Shown: piece by piece, positions 16,778 to 25,210 of the stretch | Position numbering within the stretch: position 1 is the stretch's first letter | Layout: every line of letters begins with the position of its first letter | Assembly: GCA_947494205.1 (NCBI GenBank) | Contig: CANLUH010000004.1 | Location: 62,001-126,000 of the forward strand | Length of the DNA: 64,000 nucleotides | DNA from: an uncultured Flavobacteriaceae bacterium | GTDB taxonomy: Bacteria > Bacteroidota > Bacteroidia > Flavobacteriales > Flavobacteriaceae | Reading direction: 5' to 3' | Position numbers and translations under genes: made by a program | Notes under the pieces: generated by a model | What the model was told of the DNA's origin: nothing | The model's database searches: none | What the model saw: the letters and a program-made list of their open reading frames with translations, nothing else

Positions 16778-16948
16778 ATGAAATTAGAATTAGTTTACAT
16801 TATTCTTTTTACATCATATCCTGTATATATTTTTTTAATATATAGAGCATTGCATAAATCTTCTAATAAGAAAATGATAAAGATTTATTATGCAATTCCA
16901 ATGATAGTTTTGGTGTTATATGTATCCAAATACAATCAAACTTACTAG
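16778..16948 (+). CDS. 56-residue two-helix membrane protein
   Basis: Short ORF, one base after the stop of the lipoprotein gene (TAAAATG), so very likely cotranscribed and coupled. It encodes two hydrophobic helices (about 5-22 and 37-50) separated by a basic loop ALHKSSNKKMIK, ending KYNQTY. Two short helices with a basic loop is the plan of many small membrane partners such as immunity proteins or holin-like peptides; that reading is speculative. No family recognised. Confidence 0.5.
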   Translation: MKLELVYIILFTSYPVYIFLIYRALHKSSNKKMIKIYYAIPMIVLVLYVSKYNQTY

Positions 16949-16956
16949 TTCGTCCA

Positions 16957-17211
16957 GTGATTAGTAATAATTGGCTTTCATTTGCTATTTCTTCTATAAT
17001 AAATTCAGCAAATTCTAATTGTGGACAAAATTTTCCTAATGGAAACCAAAATTCGAAAACAGTTTTTAATACGTTTGGTAATGGTACTAGTATAGATGTA
17101 ACTGTTGGTTGTGTTAAAGGTTTTTTTACTTTAAATGATGTACATGTATATACCTATTTCGATGCTATTTCCGCAACAGGAATTCGTTTTAATGGCTATA
17201 TTACCCCATAA
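16957..17211 (+). pseudogene. Probable gene fragment (84 codons, no ATG)
   Basis: An open frame that runs from about 16870 to the stop at 17209-17211. It has no ATG at the front; GTG at 16957 is the only plausible start and would give an 84-residue protein with no signal peptide. The content (SNCGQNFPNGNQNSKTVFNTFGNGTSIDV, then strand-like VHVYTYFDAISATGIRFNGYI) looks like the C-terminal part of an exported protein. I take it as a 3' fragment of a lost gene, though a short GTG-started gene cannot be excluded. Confidence 0.4.
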
Positions 17212-17221
17212 AATTTAATAA

Positions 17222-17253
17222 AAAAGCCCTATTTAAATTTAAATAGGGCTTTT
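17222..17253. terminator. Bidirectional terminator
   Basis: A perfect palindrome, AAAAGCCCTATTTAAA and its complement, centred between 17237 and 17238 and flanked by A and T runs. It serves the convergent ends of the small plus-strand ORFs and the TonB-dependent receptor. Confidence 0.85.
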
Positions 17254-17272
17254 AATCAACACTAATTTAGTT

Positions 17273-19453
17273 TTAGAATTTTAAAGTTGCTCCCACTAAA
17301 AAGTTAGTAGTCGCTTGTGGGTAAAACCCAGCGCCTTCAATAGTTGTTGTTTCTCCTGGTACAGACCAAGTATCATCGAATGTAAAATAATATCCGTTAG
17401 ATACGTACTCTTCTCCAAAAACATTGTTTACTAACCCCGATAATAGGATAGATTTAAAGATTTTTTTAGTTTTTATCTCATACGTTATATTAAAATCGTT
17501 TACAAAATAGCTTTCTAATTTTGAAACGTCTGAGTCTGTATTCCCCATAAATTGCTCTCCAACATATTTACTTAAAAATGATAATTGAATAGCTTTTGTT
17601 GGTTGAAATACTATAGCATTAGCCGCAACTAATTCTGGTGAGAATGAAATATTTGTTTTTCCTAAGTTTACTAATTCCCCATCTATAGATGCAAAAGTCT
17701 CTTTGTTTTTGTTAGAACTAATAGTAACGTTTGGCTGTATAGAAAACTTATTTGTTAATTGTACAGCTGCTTCTAATTCTAAACCTAACCTAAAGCTTTC
17801 TCCTGCATTATCTCTAATTGGTGTTCCTGTATCGTCTAAAGCGCCCGTTAATACTAACTGCTCATTATACAACATATAGTATGCGTTGGCATTAAATCTA
17901 AATTTAGGACTTGTATGTCTCCATCCTAACTCAAAATCGTTTAACTGTTCTGGCTTAATATCTGGGTTGCTTTCAAAATCGCTTCTACTAGCTTCTCTGT
18001 TTGCTCTTGCATAAGAAAAATACAAATTGTTTTTATCATCTAAATTATACGATAATCCTGCTTTTGGATTAAAGAACGAATAACTTTCATCGATTTCGAA
18101 TAATACACCATCTGAATTTGTTCCACTAGTATCATAAAGTACATTACGCACTTGTAAATCTCCGTACAAACTTAATTTGTCGTTTAATCTATAAGTTGCT
18201 TTTGCAAATACACTAAAGTCATATTTATTTGCATTTCCATCATAATAACGATCTCTAATTTCGCTATCGCTTGCAAATTGTGCCCAAATGATTTCTCCAA
18301 AATGATCTCCGTCGTATGAACTATAAGATAACCCTGTTGTTAAATTAAGTTTAGAATCTTTATAATTTACGTTAGCATTAACCACATAAAAATCGTTATC
18401 TAACCAACGGCGACGTATTAAATCTGTAGTATTAACTGTTTCTCCCCCTAGTGTAATTTCTGCTAAACCATAATCTGAAAAATCTTCGTCTTCTTTATAT
18501 TGCTCAAAAAACCCACGACCAAACGTATAGTTTAAACCTACATTTGTAGACCAATTATTATTAAAGCGTTCATTCCAGTGTAATTGATAATGATCTTGCT
18601 TATAGTTATCTACTTCGTTATCGTAAAATTGTGTATTTCCGTTTGCATCTGTATAGATTCCAGATGGATTAAACGTTCTGTCATTTGCCAAAGTTTCTGC
18701 ATCGATACCATTCCAAGCTTGATAAGTAATTTCATGTCCTCCAAACGCTAGAGCTTTAATTAATCTATTACTATCTACATAGGTTCCTTGTAAGAAATAT
18801 GATTTTAAATCAGACTCTGCTCTGTCTATATAACCATCTGAGTTTATTTGAGATAAACGTCCTGCTATTTCAAAGTGTTCGTTTAACAATCCTGTACTAT
18901 ATTTTACATTATGCTTTCTAGTGTTAAAGCTTCCAAAAGAATTAGAAATTTCCCCATTGGCTTTATCTGCAACAGCATCTGTTAAAATATTTACACTTGC
19001 TCCAAAGGCTCCTGATCCATTTGTAGAGGTTCCTACTCCTCGTTGTAATTGTAAGCTTTCTACAGAAGAAGAGAAATCTCCTAAATTAACCCAAAAGGTT
19101 CCTAGACTCTCGGCATCGTTATAAGGTATCCCGTTAATAGTAATGTTTGTTGATTGCGGACTCACACCACGCACACGTATTCCTGTATATCCAACACCTG
19201 CACCAGCATCACTAGTGGTTACAACAGATGGTAAATAGTTTAATAGAATAGGTAAATCTTGTCCTAAATTACGTTTTTCTAATTCTTTTTTATCGACATT
19301 AGAATGTGTAATTGGAGAATCTGCCGAAACTCTAACCGATTTTACTAATACCTCATCTAAGGTATTTGTACTTACCGAATCTTGTACTTGTTCTTGCGCA
19401 TTTGCACATACTGTAAACACAAATAGTGTTAAAAAAGCTAATATATTTTTCAT
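17273..19453 (-). CDS. TonB-dependent receptor, probable thiamine receptor
   Basis: 726 residues. Signal peptide (cut after CANAQ, near 20), a plug domain with VRVSADSPITHSNVDKKELEKRNLGQDLP and the segment RGVSPQSTNITINGIPYNDAESLGTFWVNL, and a 22-strand barrel ending ATTNFLVGATLKF with the C-terminal Phe. Such receptors use TonB energy to pull scarce ligands across the outer membrane. The ligand is inferred from a TPP riboswitch in its leader: thiamine or a derivative. It has no CarboxypepD-like SusC domain and no SusD partner, which fits a vitamin receptor rather than a glycan one. Ends at a bidirectional terminator; upstream arfB is separated by the riboswitch. Confidence 0.9.
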   Translation of the reverse strand: MKNILAFLTLFVFTVCANAQEQVQDSVSTNTLDEVLVKSVRVSADSPITHSNVDKKELEKRNLGQDLPILLNYLPSVVTTSDAGAGVGYTGIRVRGVSPQSTNITINGIPYNDAESLGTFWVNLGDFSSSVESLQLQRGVGTSTNGSGAFGASVNILTDAVADKANGEISNSFGSFNTRKHNVKYSTGLLNEHFEIAGRLSQINSDGYIDRAESDLKSYFLQGTYVDSNRLIKALAFGGHEITYQAWNGIDAETLANDRTFNPSGIYTDANGNTQFYDNEVDNYKQDHYQLHWNERFNNNWSTNVGLNYTFGRGFFEQYKEDEDFSDYGLAEITLGGETVNTTDLIRRRWLDNDFYVVNANVNYKDSKLNLTTGLSYSSYDGDHFGEIIWAQFASDSEIRDRYYDGNANKYDFSVFAKATYRLNDKLSLYGDLQVRNVLYDTSGTNSDGVLFEIDESYSFFNPKAGLSYNLDDKNNLYFSYARANREASRSDFESNPDIKPEQLNDFELGWRHTSPKFRFNANAYYMLYNEQLVLTGALDDTGTPIRDNAGESFRLGLELEAAVQLTNKFSIQPNVTISSNKNKETFASIDGELVNLGKTNISFSPELVAANAIVFQPTKAIQLSFLSKYVGEQFMGNTDSDVSKLESYFVNDFNITYEIKTKKIFKSILLSGLVNNVFGEEYVSNGYYFTFDDTWSVPGETTTIEGAGFYPQATTNFLVGATLKF

Positions 19454-19589
19454 TCGAAATGATATATTGTCGAATAAAAAGAGGCTATTATTCTTTTGTT
19501 ATGTTTTTAAATTATGTTTCTAGAGACAAAAACATTTAAGAGACTAACCCTAACTAGTAAATAGGTTATTCATAATGTCTAAATCTCAA

Positions 19590-19665
19590 TTATTTTCCTA
19601 AACAGCATTACCTGTTCTAGGTTCAATGGGTATGATCTCAGCCGATATAGGCACCCCTTTTTTGA
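19590..19665 (-). promoter_or_regulatory. TPP (thiamine pyrophosphate) riboswitch
   Basis: On the minus strand the conserved TPP aptamer blocks occur in order: GGGGTGCC (19657-19650), GCTGAGA then ATACCC, TTGAACCT, and ACAGGTAATGCT followed by TTTAGGAAA. These are the P2-P3 and P4-P5 cores of the THI element. It lies 137 bases before the TonB-dependent receptor ATG. The stretch between holds a possible expression platform, for example AACCTA pairing with TAGGTT on the minus strand around 19544-19566. Binding of TPP is expected to reduce receptor expression. Confidence 0.93.
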
Positions 19666-19673
19666 AATCGCTG

Positions 19674-19681
19674 CAAAGATA
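19674..19681 (-). promoter_or_regulatory. -7 box of the riboswitch transcript
   Basis: TATCTTTG on the minus strand matches TAnnTTTG and lies about 10-15 bases before the aptamer, so transcription would start right at the riboswitch. This gives the receptor its own promoter, separate from arfB. Confidence 0.6.
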
Positions 19682-19729
19682 GTGTAGTTTTTTTAATTTA
19701 CATTTTACTATCTCTATTTTTTGCAAAAT

Positions 19730-20137
19730 TTAATCTAAGCCTGGTTTTTTTCGATTAGCTTTTCTTTCAGATTGTAAACGTTTATTTTTTAAACGTTTTT
19801 TAATTACTGCCTTAGGTATTTTAGTTGGAATTCTTTTTTTAGGAATTACTAGCGCAGACTTTAAAAGTGCTATTGTACGCTTTATAACAATACTCTTGTT
19901 TTTGTGTTGACTTCTACTGTCGTCGCATTGTAATATTAAAACAGCATCCTTAGTTAAACGATGTGCCAATTTATTTATAATGGTTTCTTTCTGAAACGTA
20001 TTAAGCACTATAGATTCTGAAAGATTAAAAGACAACTCTACCTTAGACGATACTTTATTTACATGCTGTCCTCCACTCCCCGAACTTCTAATGGCTTTAA
20101 AGTTGAATTCTTGCGTTACAGCTTCAGCAGAAAACAT
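19730..20137 (-). CDS. arfB: Ribosome rescue peptidyl-tRNA hydrolase ArfB
   Basis: 135 residues, single RF-1-like domain with the GGQ loop (SSGSGGQHVNKVSSKVEL, about 18-35) and a basic C-terminal tail rich in Lys and Arg (KRLKNKRLQSERKANRKKPG). This is the ArfB/YaeJ plan: the tail enters the empty mRNA channel of a stalled ribosome and the GGQ loop releases the peptide. Length is as expected. The start lies one base after the stop of the DUF4301 gene, so it is the last gene of that operon. Confidence 0.93.
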   Translation of the reverse strand: MFSAEAVTQEFNFKAIRSSGSGGQHVNKVSSKVELSFNLSESIVLNTFQKETIINKLAHRLTKDAVLILQCDDSRSQHKNKSIVIKRTIALLKSALVIPKKRIPTKIPKAVIKKRLKNKRLQSERKANRKKPGLD

Positions 20138-20138
20138 A

Positions 20139-21692
20139 CTAAGATATTTGGTGTGCAGGTTTTAGTAAATCTGTTACTGTTTTAACAGGATTAAAAGTTA
20201 CCAGAGGCACTTCAACAAAAATAGTATTCCAATTAGCCATGCTTCCATTCCAAAGTCCCGGTAATTCCATTGCTTTTATCTCTTTTCCTTCTATTGTTTT
20301 TTTAGTAATAAAAGCTGTTTGTGGGTCTACAAATTTTTCTAAATTAAAAACATTGCCTTTATAATCTTTAATCCCGCAAACTAAGTCTACTGGATTAAAA
20401 TGTGTAGCGTGTTTTAAAATCCCTTTTTGGTATTTATTACTTTTATCTATTTGCGCTGCTTCTACTATTTGCAATGAAATAGTGCCACTTTCGCCTTTTA
20501 CCCAAAAAGGTCCACCTCCTGGTTCGCCTTCATTTTTAACCATGCCACACACACGGATAGGTCTATTTAGTTTTCCTTTTAAATATTCTATTTGGTATTT
20601 AAGTGAATACTTTTCGAATTCTGGAGAGATAACAACATTTAAAGAGCTTCTTAAAAACTGAGCAATTGCCACTAAATCTGCTTCTGTATTATTGTCATTT
20701 TCTAGACTTTTTAAAAACTCGAAAGCCTTTTCTTGTGTTTTTAAAAGTACTCCAGCTAATATTTTTTTATGCTCAGCAACTTCTTTTTCGTACTTGTACA
20801 CAACAACATTATCTATATTTTTAATAAAAATAATATCTGCTTTTAAGGCATTTAAATTAGATAACAGCGCGCCATGTCCTGAAGGTCTAAAACTTAAATC
20901 ACCATTTTCATCTATAACAGGTTCATTATCTAGAGTTACTGCAATAGTATCTGTAGATTCATTTTGGTAGGAGAATGTTACATTAAATTTGGTATTCGTT
21001 TTTTGTTCAACAATAGTTTGAATACGCTTAAATTCTTCATTAAAAATAGCAAGATGCTTTTTTGATATTGTAAAATGTAAATTAGAAACATTATTGGATG
21101 AAGCGTACAATACACTTTCGAATAAATGTTCTTCGAAAGCAGTAGATACATGATCTTTATATTTATGAAAAGGCAATACGCCTTTAGGGAAAAAACTATA
21201 ATTAAGTTTATCTTTTTCTAATACCATTTTAATGAATAACACCATTTTCTGATTATTAGACAACGTATTATAATCTGGTGTATTTTCCTTTACCATTTGT
21301 AAAACAGAAGTATAAAATGGCAATTTTTCTAATCCAACTAAAAATAAAGATAATTCTGATGCTTTATTTCTATTTATATAAGAGTTAATACTTTCTTCCT
21401 CAACATTATACTTCTCCAAAAATTGAAATAAAAAGCGAAACATTCGTGTAGCTGCTCCAGATGCTGGTACGAATTTCATGATATCAAGGCTTTCTTTTCT
21501 TAATTCGTAATGCTTTATACTAGCTTCTTTTTCTTCATTAGAAAATTCGCAAATGCCATCTCCTAGACTTGCAGCAGATTTTAAATTGACATATGGTAAT
21601 CCTGATTTAAAAAGCATTAATTGCTGATTTACCTGATCTTCTGTAATGCCTTTGTTTTTTAGCTGTTCTATATGTTTTGAAGTGATACTCAC
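20139..21692 (-). CDS. DUF4301 family protein
   Basis: 517 residues, soluble. It matches DUF4301, a Bacteroidota family of unknown function: the segment MKFVPASGAATRMFRFLF near 71-88, SFFPKGVLPFHKY, SFRPSGHGALLSNLNAL and RVCGMVKNEGEPGGGPFWV are conserved blocks as I remember them. The GAATRMF and GxGALLxNLN patterns recall nucleotidyltransferases acting on sugars, but no firm catalytic assignment is made. Its start overlaps the kinase stop by 4 bases (ATGA) and arfB follows immediately, so it sits in the middle of an operon with the putative thiamine genes. Confidence 0.85.
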   Translation of the reverse strand: MSITSKHIEQLKNKGITEDQVNQQLMLFKSGLPYVNLKSAASLGDGICEFSNEEKEASIKHYELRKESLDIMKFVPASGAATRMFRFLFQFLEKYNVEEESINSYINRNKASELSLFLVGLEKLPFYTSVLQMVKENTPDYNTLSNNQKMVLFIKMVLEKDKLNYSFFPKGVLPFHKYKDHVSTAFEEHLFESVLYASSNNVSNLHFTISKKHLAIFNEEFKRIQTIVEQKTNTKFNVTFSYQNESTDTIAVTLDNEPVIDENGDLSFRPSGHGALLSNLNALKADIIFIKNIDNVVVYKYEKEVAEHKKILAGVLLKTQEKAFEFLKSLENDNNTEADLVAIAQFLRSSLNVVISPEFEKYSLKYQIEYLKGKLNRPIRVCGMVKNEGEPGGGPFWVKGESGTISLQIVEAAQIDKSNKYQKGILKHATHFNPVDLVCGIKDYKGNVFNLEKFVDPQTAFITKKTIEGKEIKAMELPGLWNGSMANWNTIFVEVPLVTFNPVKTVTDLLKPAHQIS

Positions 21693-22258
21693 TTGTCCTT
21701 TTTTAATAAGTTATTTATATGTTTTATTGCTATTTCTAATCGTTCTTTTTTACCGCCTTTTAATAACACATAGGGCCTTTTGTGCTCTATTAAAGCTTTT
21801 TGAAACGCTTGAAACATAGCTTCTCTTTCCTCAGGCTTATCCCTTAAATCATCTGCTTCCCAAGGTGTATCAATATAAGTTAAAAAATACAAATCGTAAG
21901 TATTTTCTAAGGCATATTTTTCTAATACTGGGTCGCAAGTTCCTAAATAATAAGCTTCGGAATAGACCTTAGTTTCTAACAAATCGGTATCGCAAACTAA
22001 AACAGATTCTGTTTTTTTTGCATAATCGTTTTCCATACGCATCTGCCCTTCTGCTATTGGCAACAAATCTTTAGGCTCGCATGTTTTACGCTCATTATTC
22101 CATTTTTCTTGTAAATATTCGCGTGCGTATTCTCTAACCCATACCGAGTTGTAATGTCTTGCTAATTGTCTGGATAATGTTGTTTTTCCAGTAGATTCTG
22201 GACCAAACAATACTACTTTTATGCAGTTTGCAGGTTCTTGTTTATATTTTTTTTCCAT
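21689..22258 (-). CDS. NadR-like ATPase/kinase beside PnuC
   Basis: 189 residues, P-loop NTPase of the AAA_28 type related to the NadR nicotinamide riboside kinase domain. The Walker A is GPESTGKTTL near 19-28, then VREYAREYL and a DTDLLETKVYSEAY acidic segment. Paired with a PnuC-type permease, such kinases trap the imported nucleoside or vitamin by phosphorylation. Substrate is either nicotinamide riboside or, given the YkoF-like gene and nearby TPP riboswitch, thiamine; the sequence alone does not decide. Its 5' end overlaps the permease gene by 40 bases, a tight coupling. Confidence 0.8.
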   Translation of the reverse strand: MEKKYKQEPANCIKVVLFGPESTGKTTLSRQLARHYNSVWVREYAREYLQEKWNNERKTCEPKDLLPIAEGQMRMENDYAKKTESVLVCDTDLLETKVYSEAYYLGTCDPVLEKYALENTYDLYFLTYIDTPWEADDLRDKPEEREAMFQAFQKALIEHKRPYVLLKGGKKERLEIAIKHINNLLKKDK

Positions 22259-22851
22259 GCTAAATAGCCAAATATGGCAATTACTGTAAATCCTAAGTAT
22301 TGGAAACTTGTAAATGTAAATCCTTTATAAAAATATAGTGGTACAGATATAATGTCTCCAATAATCCAGAATATCCAATTTTCTATTTTACGTCTAGCCA
22401 TTAACCACATTCCCACAAAAAATATAGCGGTAGTAACGGTATCTACATATGCTGTCCAATCCGACCATTTATCAAACATTTTATATACTATAAACACAAA
22501 TAATAAGGTTGCAAAAAAGATACCCACACTTATTGTTTTTTCTTTACTTGTTGTTGTAGATATTGGTGTTACCGCATCTCCTTCTACTTTACGTGTCCAG
22601 ATATACCACCCGTATACACTCATTATAAAGTAATAACCGTTAATCATCATATCTCCTATAAGCGTCCACTTATGGAGTAAATACACAAATATTATTGTAC
22701 TTATCATTCCTGTTGGAAATACCCATATTTTATTCTGCTTAGAAAACCAAACAGACATAAAACCAAAAACTACTGCTACTATTTCTAATACAATATCTAT
22801 GGTTGCATATTCAAAATACTGGCCAAAAAAGAAATCAAAAATGTGGTTCAT
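22219..22851 (-). CDS. PnuC/PnuT-family vitamin permease
   Basis: 210 residues with seven predicted membrane helices. Matches the PnuC family: VFGFMSVWFSKQNKIWVFPTG near 28-48 and the later WMIxxR-type FVGMWLMARRKIENWIFWIIGD. PnuC proteins facilitate nicotinamide riboside uptake; the PnuT branch does the same for thiamine. In Bacteroidota PnuT commonly occurs with a TPP-regulated outer-membrane receptor, which is the situation here. It overlaps the YkoF-like gene by 17 bases upstream and the kinase by 40 bases downstream, so the three form one translational unit. Confidence 0.85.
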   Translation of the reverse strand: MNHIFDFFFGQYFEYATIDIVLEIVAVVFGFMSVWFSKQNKIWVFPTGMISTIIFVYLLHKWTLIGDMMINGYYFIMSVYGWYIWTRKVEGDAVTPISTTTSKEKTISVGIFFATLLFVFIVYKMFDKWSDWTAYVDTVTTAIFFVGMWLMARRKIENWIFWIIGDIISVPLYFYKGFTFTSFQYLGFTVIAIFGYLAWKKNINKNLQTA

Positions 22852-23095
22852 AATCGCTACGATCTGTTTTTACAACTTTCATGGTTAACACACAAATATC
22901 CTGATTTATAAATGATGTTTTAATCACTTCGTTTAAAAAAGGCATTAATTCATCGTAATCTCCAAATATCTGTGTACTTAAAGGATTCTCTAATACTGTA
23001 AATTTAGAGTCTCGTAATGCTTTTATAAAGTCTATAACATGCTGCTCGTAATCATTTTGTAAAGGCGATAAGGTTAAATCTACTGAGATGTTCAT
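22835..23095 (-). CDS. YkoF-like thiamine-binding domain protein
   Basis: 86 residues, soluble. The ferredoxin-like pattern VDLTLSPLQNDYEQHVIDFIKAL, then LENPLSTQIFGDYDELMPFLNEVI, resembles the YkoF/MTH1187-type thiamine-binding domain; the LSTQIFGDYDEL block is close to the MSTEIxGDxDE form I know from that family. In Bacillus YkoF binds the thiamine pyrimidine moiety. It starts 12 bases after the adenylate-kinase-like gene and overlaps the permease gene. A role as carrier for imported thiamine is inferred. Confidence 0.7.
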   Translation of the reverse strand: MNISVDLTLSPLQNDYEQHVIDFIKALRDSKFTVLENPLSTQIFGDYDELMPFLNEVIKTSFINQDICVLTMKVVKTDRSDYEPHF

Positions 23096-23107
23096 TATAT
23101 TATATTT

Positions 23108-23677
23108 TTAAACGCTAAGTTCTTTCTTTATGATTTTGTAAATAATATCAATAGCTTGGTTGCCGTCTATTTCTATCGTTTTAACTTCTTTACCTTTAAT
23201 ATAATTAACTGCTGGAATAGTAGAGTTTTCAAATTCATTAATTCTAGTTAATACAATATCACTATCCTTATCATCTTTTCTATTTTCTTCCTTCGCTCGT
23301 TTTACTGCTCGCTTTAAAAGTTCATCTTTTGGCACTTTTAAAAAAATTATTTTATCTAAAACGCCTCCGTCTTTTTCTATTACATCTATAAGATGTTTTG
23401 CCTGCTCGATATTTCTTGGATAACCATCGAATAGAATGCCTTTATCTAATTTGTGGTTATGATAAAAACGTTCTACTACTTTAGCAACTAAATCATCTGG
23501 CGCTAATAAACCTTTACTACTATACTCTGAAGCTTTTAAACCTAATTCTGTTTTAGCTTCTTTTTCTGCTCGCAATGCATCTCCAGTAGATAAGTGTGTT
23601 AATCTAAAATCTTTAATAATTTGTTTACTTTGAGTGCCTTTACCTGCTAAAGGTGGACCAAAAATTATTATATTCAT
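23108..23677 (-). CDS. Adenylate kinase-like nucleoside monophosphate kinase
   Basis: 189 residues of the short Adk type without zinc LID. The P-loop is GPPLAGKGTQ (about 7-16), where the usual third-position Gly is Leu. Other Adk marks are present: THLSTGDALRAE, GILFDGYPRN and the RINEFENSTIPAVNYI region. The lid segment (RAKEENRKDDKDSD) is short and lysine-rich. It could be the housekeeping Adk or a paralogue; the P-loop change and the operon with putative thiamine genes favour a paralogue. Adenylate kinases are known to make thiamine triphosphate, but no such role can be read from the sequence. Confidence 0.8.
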   Translation of the reverse strand: MNIIIFGPPLAGKGTQSKQIIKDFRLTHLSTGDALRAEKEAKTELGLKASEYSSKGLLAPDDLVAKVVERFYHNHKLDKGILFDGYPRNIEQAKHLIDVIEKDGGVLDKIIFLKVPKDELLKRAVKRAKEENRKDDKDSDIVLTRINEFENSTIPAVNYIKGKEVKTIEIDGNQAIDIIYKIIKKELSV

Positions 23678-23791
23678 TTTTTTAGGTTTATAAAGACTAA
23701 AATATGGAAGTTAGATTATCTCCTTTTAAGTAAACGACAAGTCTATTCTCTATATTCTTTAATCTTTTTAGTCTTAATTAATAATACTTTA

Positions 23792-24511
23792 TTACTCTTT
23801 TAAAGCATCAAAAAATGCTTCGTCTTCCTCGAAAGCAGTTCCTATAACCACTAAATCGGCTCCAGCATTGTAGGTTGCTTCTAATTGTGTTTTACTTCTT
23901 ATCCCTCCGCCTACTATTAGTGGAATACTTAATTCCTTTTTAACGGCTTTTACAGCTTCTAAAGGTACTGCTGCTTTCGCGCCACTTCCTGCTTCCAAAT
24001 ATATTAATTGCATACCTAAAAGCTCTCCCGCTTTCGCGGTATCTACTATTAATTGTGTGTTAACTCTAGATATAGGCGTTGTTAATGTTACCCGTTGCAC
24101 TGCAGTTTCCACACCACTTTCAATTAAAAGATAGCCTGTAGGTATAATTTCTAAATTGGTTTCTTTTAATTTTGATACGGCTTTTATGTGTTTACCTATT
24201 AAATATTCAGGGTTATTTCCAGATAATAGGGATAGAAACAGAATAGCGTCTGCTGTTTTGGATATTTGTGTGACATCTCCTGGAAACAAAATAATTGGCA
24301 ACTGTGTTAATGGTTTTAATACAGCTACGAAAACCTGAGTAACATTATCTTCAACCGTACTTCCGCCTACAAATATATGTGTCGCTATAGAGTCATTAAC
24401 TTTTTCTATAAAACTAGGCAATGCTGTTAGTTCCATTTTATCTGGATCTATAAGCACAGCTAATAACTTTTTATCTTCAGCTGTTGTTATATTTCTTAGA
24501 ATGGCTTTCAT
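23792..24511 (-). CDS. Geranylgeranylglyceryl/heptaprenylglyceryl phosphate synthase
   Basis: 239 residues, TIM barrel of the PcrB/GGGPS family, which joins sn-glycerol-1-phosphate to a polyprenyl diphosphate. Family marks are LLAVLIDPDKMEL near 16-28, HIFVGGSTVED, LFPGDVTQISKTADAILFLSLLSGNNPEYLIG and LIVGGGIRS with the phosphate-binding glycines. This archaeal-type ether-lipid step occurs in Bacteroidota, where its product is poorly known. The gene begins 16 bases after the phosphopantetheinyl transferase gene on the same strand. Confidence 0.93.
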   Translation of the reverse strand: MKAILRNITTAEDKKLLAVLIDPDKMELTALPSFIEKVNDSIATHIFVGGSTVEDNVTQVFVAVLKPLTQLPIILFPGDVTQISKTADAILFLSLLSGNNPEYLIGKHIKAVSKLKETNLEIIPTGYLLIESGVETAVQRVTLTTPISRVNTQLIVDTAKAGELLGMQLIYLEAGSGAKAAVPLEAVKAVKKELSIPLIVGGGIRSKTQLEATYNAGADLVVIGTAFEEDEAFFDALKE

Positions 24512-24527
24512 TTATAATCTTTACTAT

Positions 24528-25154
24528 TTAACCTAAAGCATAGGCACAGGTAAAGCCCTCAAACTCTAAAAATTCGGTATTATATCTCTTTTTTAATCCT
24601 TTATAATCTATCCAAGCAACCGTTTTGCCTTCTTCTATTGTAAATGGAATAACCAAAAAATGTGCTTTAAATAACATGCCTGGTGTAGCAAATAATTTAT
24701 ACAGAGATTCTTTTATTCCCCATATTACTGTTAGTTTATTAATATATTGTTTATCTGTTACTTTAAGATATTCAAACTCATATTCTATAAACTTTTTAGC
24801 AATAATCGCTATTTTATCACGTTGTTTTTCAATATCAATTCCTACTTCAGCATCACTTATAATCACGCCCGAAAATGTAAAAGAATGCGTAATAGAAATA
24901 TGTTTACCATCTTTTAAATGCGGCTTTCCATTGTCATCATAAAACAAATCGGCATCTGTATAACCAAATTCTGCCAATAAATGCCTTACACTTAAAAACC
25001 CACGTTGATGTAATTCACTTTTCATTCCTAAAACACGAGATTCACTTTCAGGTTTTAACGTTAATGGTTTAAGAAGTTCACTGTAAGATTCTGTTATCTT
25101 CCAGATTTTAACAGTAGTTTGTGAATTAGGATGCAGGGTTTTATAAACAGGCAT
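24528..25154 (-). CDS. 4'-phosphopantetheinyl transferase superfamily protein
   Basis: 208 residues, Sfp-type. Transfers phosphopantetheine from CoA to carrier proteins. The magnesium-binding motif VGIDIE has Asp107 and Glu109, and the second motif WGIKESLYK carries Trp145, Lys148, Glu149 and Lys153. Both are intact. Full length for the shorter Sfp subgroup. Since it could modify the fatty acid carrier protein or a secondary-metabolite carrier, the target is open; no polyketide or peptide synthase is in the window. Divergent from ahcY. Confidence 0.92.
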   Translation of the reverse strand: MPVYKTLHPNSQTTVKIWKITESYSELLKPLTLKPESESRVLGMKSELHQRGFLSVRHLLAEFGYTDADLFYDDNGKPHLKDGKHISITHSFTFSGVIISDAEVGIDIEKQRDKIAIIAKKFIEYEFEYLKVTDKQYINKLTVIWGIKESLYKLFATPGMLFKAHFLVIPFTIEEGKTVAWIDYKGLKKRYNTEFLEFEGFTCAYALG

Positions 25155-25177
25155 TTAATATTCTGATAGTTATTGAT

Positions 25178-25185
25178 TATCTTTG
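25178..25185 (+). promoter_or_regulatory. -7 box of ahcY
   Basis: TATCTTTG, exact match to TAnnTTTG, predicting a transcript start near 25190 and a leader of about 110 bases before the ahcY ATG. Confidence 0.6.
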
Positions 25186-25210
25186 CACTCTTAAATTGAA
25201 AAACAAATAT

